NCBI GenBank assembly: GCA_020851915.1
Contig: JADZBT010000129.1
Span: 1-7,528, forward strand
Reading direction: 5' to 3'
From: Alphaproteobacteria bacterium
GTDB lineage: Bacteria > Pseudomonadota > Alphaproteobacteria > Rickettsiales > RI-342
DNA length: 7,528 bases
The notes below the pieces were generated by a model that saw only the letters and a program-made list of their open reading frames with translations, did not search any database and was not told where the DNA came from. Both the position numbers and the translations under genes were made by a program. Positions 1 to 7,528 of this stretch are shown in pieces (the stretch's first letter is position 1; each line of letters opens with the position of its first letter).

Positions 1-249
1 ACTTTCCTGATGGTGTTCCTTATCCAGAATACCCAGAACCGCGACACACGTGCTATGCAACTCAAGCTCGACGAACTCATCCGCGCCACGGAAGGCGCGC
101 ATCTCGTGCTGCTCGATCTGGAGGAGCTGAGCGAGGAGGAGCTGGAGCGTATCCGTATGAAATACGAGGATCTCGCCGCGCGGGCGCGCGAACAGTTGCG
201 TAACCACGAGGTGGACACCGGGAACCCCGCTATCGACCTGGATTACTGA
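1..249 (+). CDS. Low-affinity iron permease family protein, C-terminal part (5' end outside window)
   Basis: This is the 3' end of a gene that begins before the window; the reading frame is open from base 1 and stops with TGA at 247-249. The visible 82 residues start with TFLMVFLIQNTQNRD, which I recognise as the end of the last membrane segment followed by the conserved cytoplasmic motif of the low-affinity iron permease family (Pfam Iron_permease type). An acidic, helix-forming tail follows (LDLEELSEEELERI), then a charged stretch ending in NPAIDLDY. The family is named after yeast low-affinity Fe(II) transport. Bacterial members are small inner-membrane proteins whose transport role is poorly tested, so substrate is uncertain. 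The Met codon at base 10 lies inside the membrane segment and is unlikely to be the true start. The gene is followed by a 113-bp gap, and nothing shows that it shares an operon with gltD. Confidence 0.85.
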   Translation, partial: TFLMVFLIQNTQNRDTRAMQLKLDELIRATEGAHLVLLDLEELSEEELERIRMKYEDLAARAREQLRNHEVDTGNPAIDLDY

Positions 250-271
250 CCACTATTCACGCAATGTGCAT

Positions 272-290
272 GTAAAACTGTGCATTTTAC
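272..290. repeat. Small inverted repeat GTAAAA / TTTTAC
   Basis: Perfect 6-bp arms GTAAAA (272-277) and TTTTAC (285-290) surround a 7-base loop, 22 bases after the iron permease stop. A direct repeat TGTGCA occurs at 265-270 and again at 279-284, the second copy lying in the loop. The stem is AT-rich and weak. It could be part of a terminator region for the upstream gene or a protein-binding site, but no proper U-tract follows it. Confidence 0.35.
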
Positions 291-292
291 CG

Positions 293-319
293 TCACGGGC
301 ACTGGATTTGTGCCGGTGA
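293..319. promoter_or_regulatory. Imperfect dyad upstream of gltD, possible operator or hairpin
   Basis: The arms TCACGGGCAC (293-302) and GTGCCGGTGA (310-319) are inverted copies matching at 9 of 10 positions, with a G/G mismatch at 297/315, around the 7-base spacer TGGATTT. Three further pairs (CCG 290-292 with CGG 322-324) can form across a two-base bulge. The dyad ends six bases before a TATATT hexamer, which suits an operator overlapping a promoter. Read as RNA it would be a strong hairpin, and a terminator for the iron permease gene is the main alternative, although the bases after it (TTCGGTTATATT) are not a clean U-run. No known regulator consensus was recognised. Confidence 0.45.
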
Positions 320-331
320 TTCGGTTATATT
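303..331 (+). promoter_or_regulatory. Weak sigma70-type promoter candidate for gltD
   Basis: A TATATT hexamer at 326-331 is a reasonable -10 element. At a 17-base spacing the -35 position reads TGGATT (303-308), which matches TTGACA at only three of six positions and falls in the spacer of the dyad. Another hexamer, TTGTGC (308-313), is only 12 bases away, which is too close. Transcription from here would begin around 337-340 and give a leader of about 25 bases before the gltD start. This is the only candidate in the gap that I would put forward, and it is weak. Confidence 0.3.
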
Positions 332-352
332 CGCCGTTTGCTGCAGCGCAAC

Positions 353-358
353 AGGGGG
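353..358 (+). promoter_or_regulatory. Ribosome binding site of gltD
   Basis: The purine run AGGGGG ends four bases before the GTG at 363. The spacing is short but usable, and it supports the GTG as the start together with the family-like N-terminus that follows. Confidence 0.55.
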
Positions 359-362
359 CAAC

Positions 363-1786
363 GTGGCGGAGCAATTACTAAAATTTACCAGTATCGGGCA
401 ACAATATCCGGACATCCGCCCGGCGGAATTACGCCGCGCGGATTTCGAGGAAATCGCCGCGCGTTTCGATCCCGCGCAGGCGGCGGAGCAGGCGTCGCGC
501 TGCTCGCAATGCGGCGTGCCGTTCTGCCAGATCCACTGTCCGTTGCAGAATAATATCCCCGACTGGCTGAAACTCACCGCCGAGGGGCGCATCCGCGATG
601 CCTATGAGATGTCGGCGGCCACCAATACCTTCCCCGAGATATGCGGGCGCATCTGCCCGCAGGACAGATTATGTGAGGGCAACTGCGTCATCGAAAAGGG
701 CTTTAAGTCCGTCACCATCGGCGCGGTGGAGAAATATCTCACCGATACCGCATGGCAGGAAGGCTGGATAAAACCCTTCACGCCTGTGGAGGATCGCGGG
801 CAGTCGGTGGGCATCATCGGTTCCGGCCCGGCGGGACTGGCGGCGGCGGAGAAACTGCGTCGCAGGGGATATGATGTGCATGTATATGATCGGCATGACC
901 GTGTCGGCGGATTGCTCATCTATGGCATCCCCAATTTCAAACTCGACAAGCAGGTGGTGGCGCGCCGCGAGGACTGGCTGGCACAGAGTGGTATTCAGTT
1001 CCATACCAAGGTGGAGATCGGCGGCAATGTGACGCTCGCCGACCTGCGCGCGAAGCATGATGCGGTGCTGATCGCCACTGGCGTTTACAAAGCGCGCGAC
1101 ATGAGCGCGCCGGGTATTGCGCTTACGGGTATCGTCCCCGCGCTCGATTATCTTATCACCAGCAACCGCAAGGGGCTGGGCGATACGGTGAAGGAATATG
1201 ATTCCGGGGCGCTGAATGCCGAGGGAAAGAATGTAGTGGTCATCGGCGGCGGTGATACCGCAATGGATTGCGTGCGTACCGCCGTGCGTCAGGGCGCGAA
1301 GCACGTCACCTGCCTCTATCGCCGTGATCGCGGGAACATGCCGGGTTCGCGCAAGGAAGTGCAGAATGCCGAGGAAGAAGGCGTGAAGTTCGAGTTCCTG
1401 GCCGCACCGGCGGCGTTTCTGGGTGACGGAAAAGTGAACGGCGTGCGCGCGCACCGCATGCGGTTGGGATTGCCGGATGCTTCCGGGCGACGCTTTCCGG
1501 AGATCGTGCCCGGTTCCGATTTCACGCTGAAGGCGGATATGGTCATCAAGGCGCTGGGCTTTGACCCGGAAGCATTACCGACCGCATTCAACACGCCGGA
1601 ACTGGCGGTGAAGGCGGATGGCACGCTCACCATCGATCGCACATTCATGACCGGTGCGCGCGGCGTGTTCGCGGCGGGCGACATCGTGCGTGGTGCATCG
1701 CTGGTGGTATGGGCCATCCGCGACGGGCAGGACGCAGCACTGGCCATGGACGCGTATCTGCGGCAGGCACAGGAGAGGGTAGCGGC

Positions 1787-1790
<4 letters not shown>
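363..1790 (+). CDS. gltD: Glutamate synthase (NADPH) small subunit
   Basis: The 475-residue protein is the beta subunit of NADPH-dependent glutamate synthase. It is cytoplasmic, oxidises NADPH at FAD and passes electrons to the large subunit. The N-terminal iron-sulfur region has two Cys groups: CSQCGVPFCQIHC (Cys 47, 50, 55, 59) and CGRICPQDRLCEGNC (Cys 94, 98, 104, 108), which in this family carry [4Fe-4S] clusters. The first Rossmann motif, IIGSGPAG (151-158), binds FAD. The second, VVIGGGDTAMD (292-302), fits the NADPH site. The C-terminal AAGDIVRGASLVVWAIRDG (437-455) is the usual FAD-closing segment. Length is typical of the family. The GTG start fits because the N-terminus MAEQLLKF resembles alphaproteobacterial GltD and an AGGGGG site precedes it. 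Its stop overlaps the gltB start (ATGA), which indicates coupled translation with its partner. The order gltD then gltB is the reverse of the E. coli gltBD operon. No motif is missing. Confidence 0.97.
1771..1779 (+). promoter_or_regulatory. Ribosome binding site of gltB, inside the gltD 3' end
   Basis: AGGAGAGGG lies within the last codons of gltD and ends seven bases before the ATG at 1787. It decides the gltB start: the frame is also open upstream to an ATG at 1709, but that would add 26 residues overlapping gltD that do not resemble the family, whereas ATG 1787 has this strong site and the ATGA overlap. Confidence 0.75.
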
Positions 1791-6312
<4,522 letters not shown>

Positions 6313-6316
<4 letters not shown>

Positions 6317-7497
6317 CCAAACCCCTCTCGCATATCACTGTGCTGGATCTGAGCCGCGTGCTGGCCGGGCCGTGGGCGAGTCAGAATCTGGCGGATATGG
6401 GGGCGCGGGTCATCAAGGTGGAGCGCCCCGGCGCAGGTGACGATACACGGAGCTGGGGGCCGCCGTTCCTGAAGGATAGCACGGAAGAATCCGCCTATTA
6501 CCTCTGCGCCAATCGCGGCAAGCAGTCGGTGACGGTGGACATTGGTCATCCCGACGGCCAGCGGATTATCCGCAAACTGGCGCGCAAAAGCGATGTGGTA
6601 CTGGAGAATTTCCGGGCGGGCGCGCTGGCGAAATACGGGCTGGATTACGAGAATCTCCGCAAAGAGAATCCCGCGCTGGTCTATTGTTCCATCACGGGCT
6701 TCGGGCAGGACGGCCCGTACCGCGACGTGGCGGGCTATGATTTTATGATACAGGCGATGGGCGGGCTGATGAGCGTGACCGGCGAACCGGATGGCGCACC
6801 GATGCGCGTCGGCGTGCCGTTCGCCGATATTATGACCGGCATGTACGCCACGAGCGCGATACTTGCGGCACTCATCCGGCGCGACCGCGAGGGGGTCGGG
6901 CAGTATATCGACCTGGCGCTGTTCGATGTACAACTGGCGGCACTTGCCAATCAGGGCAGTAATTACCTCATATCGGGCAACGTGCCGGAGCGTATCGGTA
7001 ACGCACATCCCAATATTGTGCCCTATCAGTCGTTCGCGACGCGTGACGGGCATATGATCGTCGCGGTGGGGAATGACAACCAGTTCGCAAAATTCTGCGA
7101 TTGCATCGGGCACAGCGAATTGGCCGCCGATCCGCAGTATACCACCAACGCCGCACGGGTAGAGCGCCGCACGGTGTTAGTGCCGCTGTTGGCGGAGGCC
7201 ATGGTACAGAAACCCACGCACGAATGGCTTGCCGTGCTGGAGCAGGCGGGTGTGCCATGCGGCCCTATCCACCGCATTGATGAGGCATTCGCGCACCCGC
7301 AGGCGCAGTTCCGGGGAGTCCGTGCGCGCATTGGCGAGGTGGAGGGGGTGCGGAATCCCATCCGTTTCGGTGCGGAATCGCTGACCTCCACCACCCCGCC
7401 GCCGCAGCTGGGGGAGCACACCGACACCGTGCTGCGCGAGCTGCTGAGCATGGCCCCCAATGCGATAGAGCGCCTGCGGAAGGAGGGGGTGGTCTAG
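6313..7497 (+). CDS. Family III (CaiB/BaiF) CoA-transferase
   Basis: The 394-residue protein is a soluble family III CoA-transferase, which moves CoA between carboxylic acids through an aspartyl-CoA thioester intermediate. The N-terminus (ITVLDLSRVLAGPWASQNLADMGA, residues 8-31, then VIKVERPG) is the typical first Rossmann segment. NRGKQSVTVD (68-77), ENFRAGALAKYGLDY (98-112) and YCSITGFGQDGPY (124-136) are standard family motifs. Asp172 in ADIMTGMYAT is the predicted catalytic aspartate. The C-terminus carries the usual PQLGEHTDTVLREL. Length is normal. The closest remembered relatives are general CaiB/BaiF proteins, including the group related to human succinate-hydroxymethylglutarate CoA-transferase; formyl-CoA or other acyl transfer is also possible, so I give no gene symbol. 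The GTG start overlaps the gltB stop as GTGA and gives a family-like N-terminus. The ribosome site is weak (AGG 6300-6302), so translation probably depends on gltB. Confidence 0.93.
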
Positions 7498-7528
7498 GAT
7501 AAAGCCGGTTATAGGACGTATCTCAAAG

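Noticed and set aside
250..362. Sigma54 promoter or known riboswitch in front of gltD
   Set aside because: I saw no TGGCAC-N5-TTGC-type element with correct spacing, and the gap is too short and lacks the conserved pieces of a glutamine or other known riboswitch.
669..1454. Antisense open frame of 261 codons opposite gltD
   Set aside because: No family resemblance is visible, and the sense strand encodes intact FAD and NADPH motifs.
1709..1786. Upstream extension of gltB to an ATG at 1709
   Set aside because: The added residues overlap gltD out of frame and are unlike GltB N-termini. ATG 1787 has a strong ribosome site and the ATGA overlap.
7498..7528. Terminator after the CoA-transferase
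   Set aside because: Only 31 bases are present. They hold no convincing stem-loop or T-run, so the end of the transcript is probably outside the window.

Overview
The window looks like a core-metabolism segment of a moderately GC-rich proteobacterial chromosome, most likely alphaproteobacterial. That placement rests on the remembered style of the GltD, GltB and CoA-transferase sequences; no species or genus can be named from the sequence alone. All recognisable genes are on the + strand and coding density is high. I found no mobile element, CRISPR array, RNA gene or pseudogene.

Layout: the window opens inside the 3' end of a low-affinity iron permease family gene (1-249). A 113-bp intergenic gap (250-362) follows. 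It holds two adjacent dyads, a short direct repeat and a weak promoter candidate. Then comes a tightly packed three-gene run: gltD (363-1790, NADPH glutamate synthase small subunit), gltB (1787-6316, large subunit) and a family III (CaiB/BaiF) CoA-transferase (6313-7497). The two junctions overlap by four bases (ATGA and GTGA), so the three genes are probably co-transcribed and translationally coupled. The last 31 bases contain no recognisable feature.

How the genes work together: GltD oxidises NADPH through FAD and passes electrons through iron-sulfur clusters to GltB. GltB splits glutamine at its N-terminal Cys, channels ammonia to the FMN site and reductively aminates 2-oxoglutarate, giving two glutamates. 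The CoA-transferase moves CoA between carboxylic acids. Its substrates cannot be read from the sequence, and a link to glutamate metabolism is suggested only by its position.

All three complete genes keep the catalytic and cofactor motifs I could check and look functional. I do not see a previously undescribed system. The points most worth a second look are the 10-bp-arm dyad in front of gltD, the coupling of a CoA-transferase to glutamate synthase, and a small hairpin just before the CoA-transferase start.
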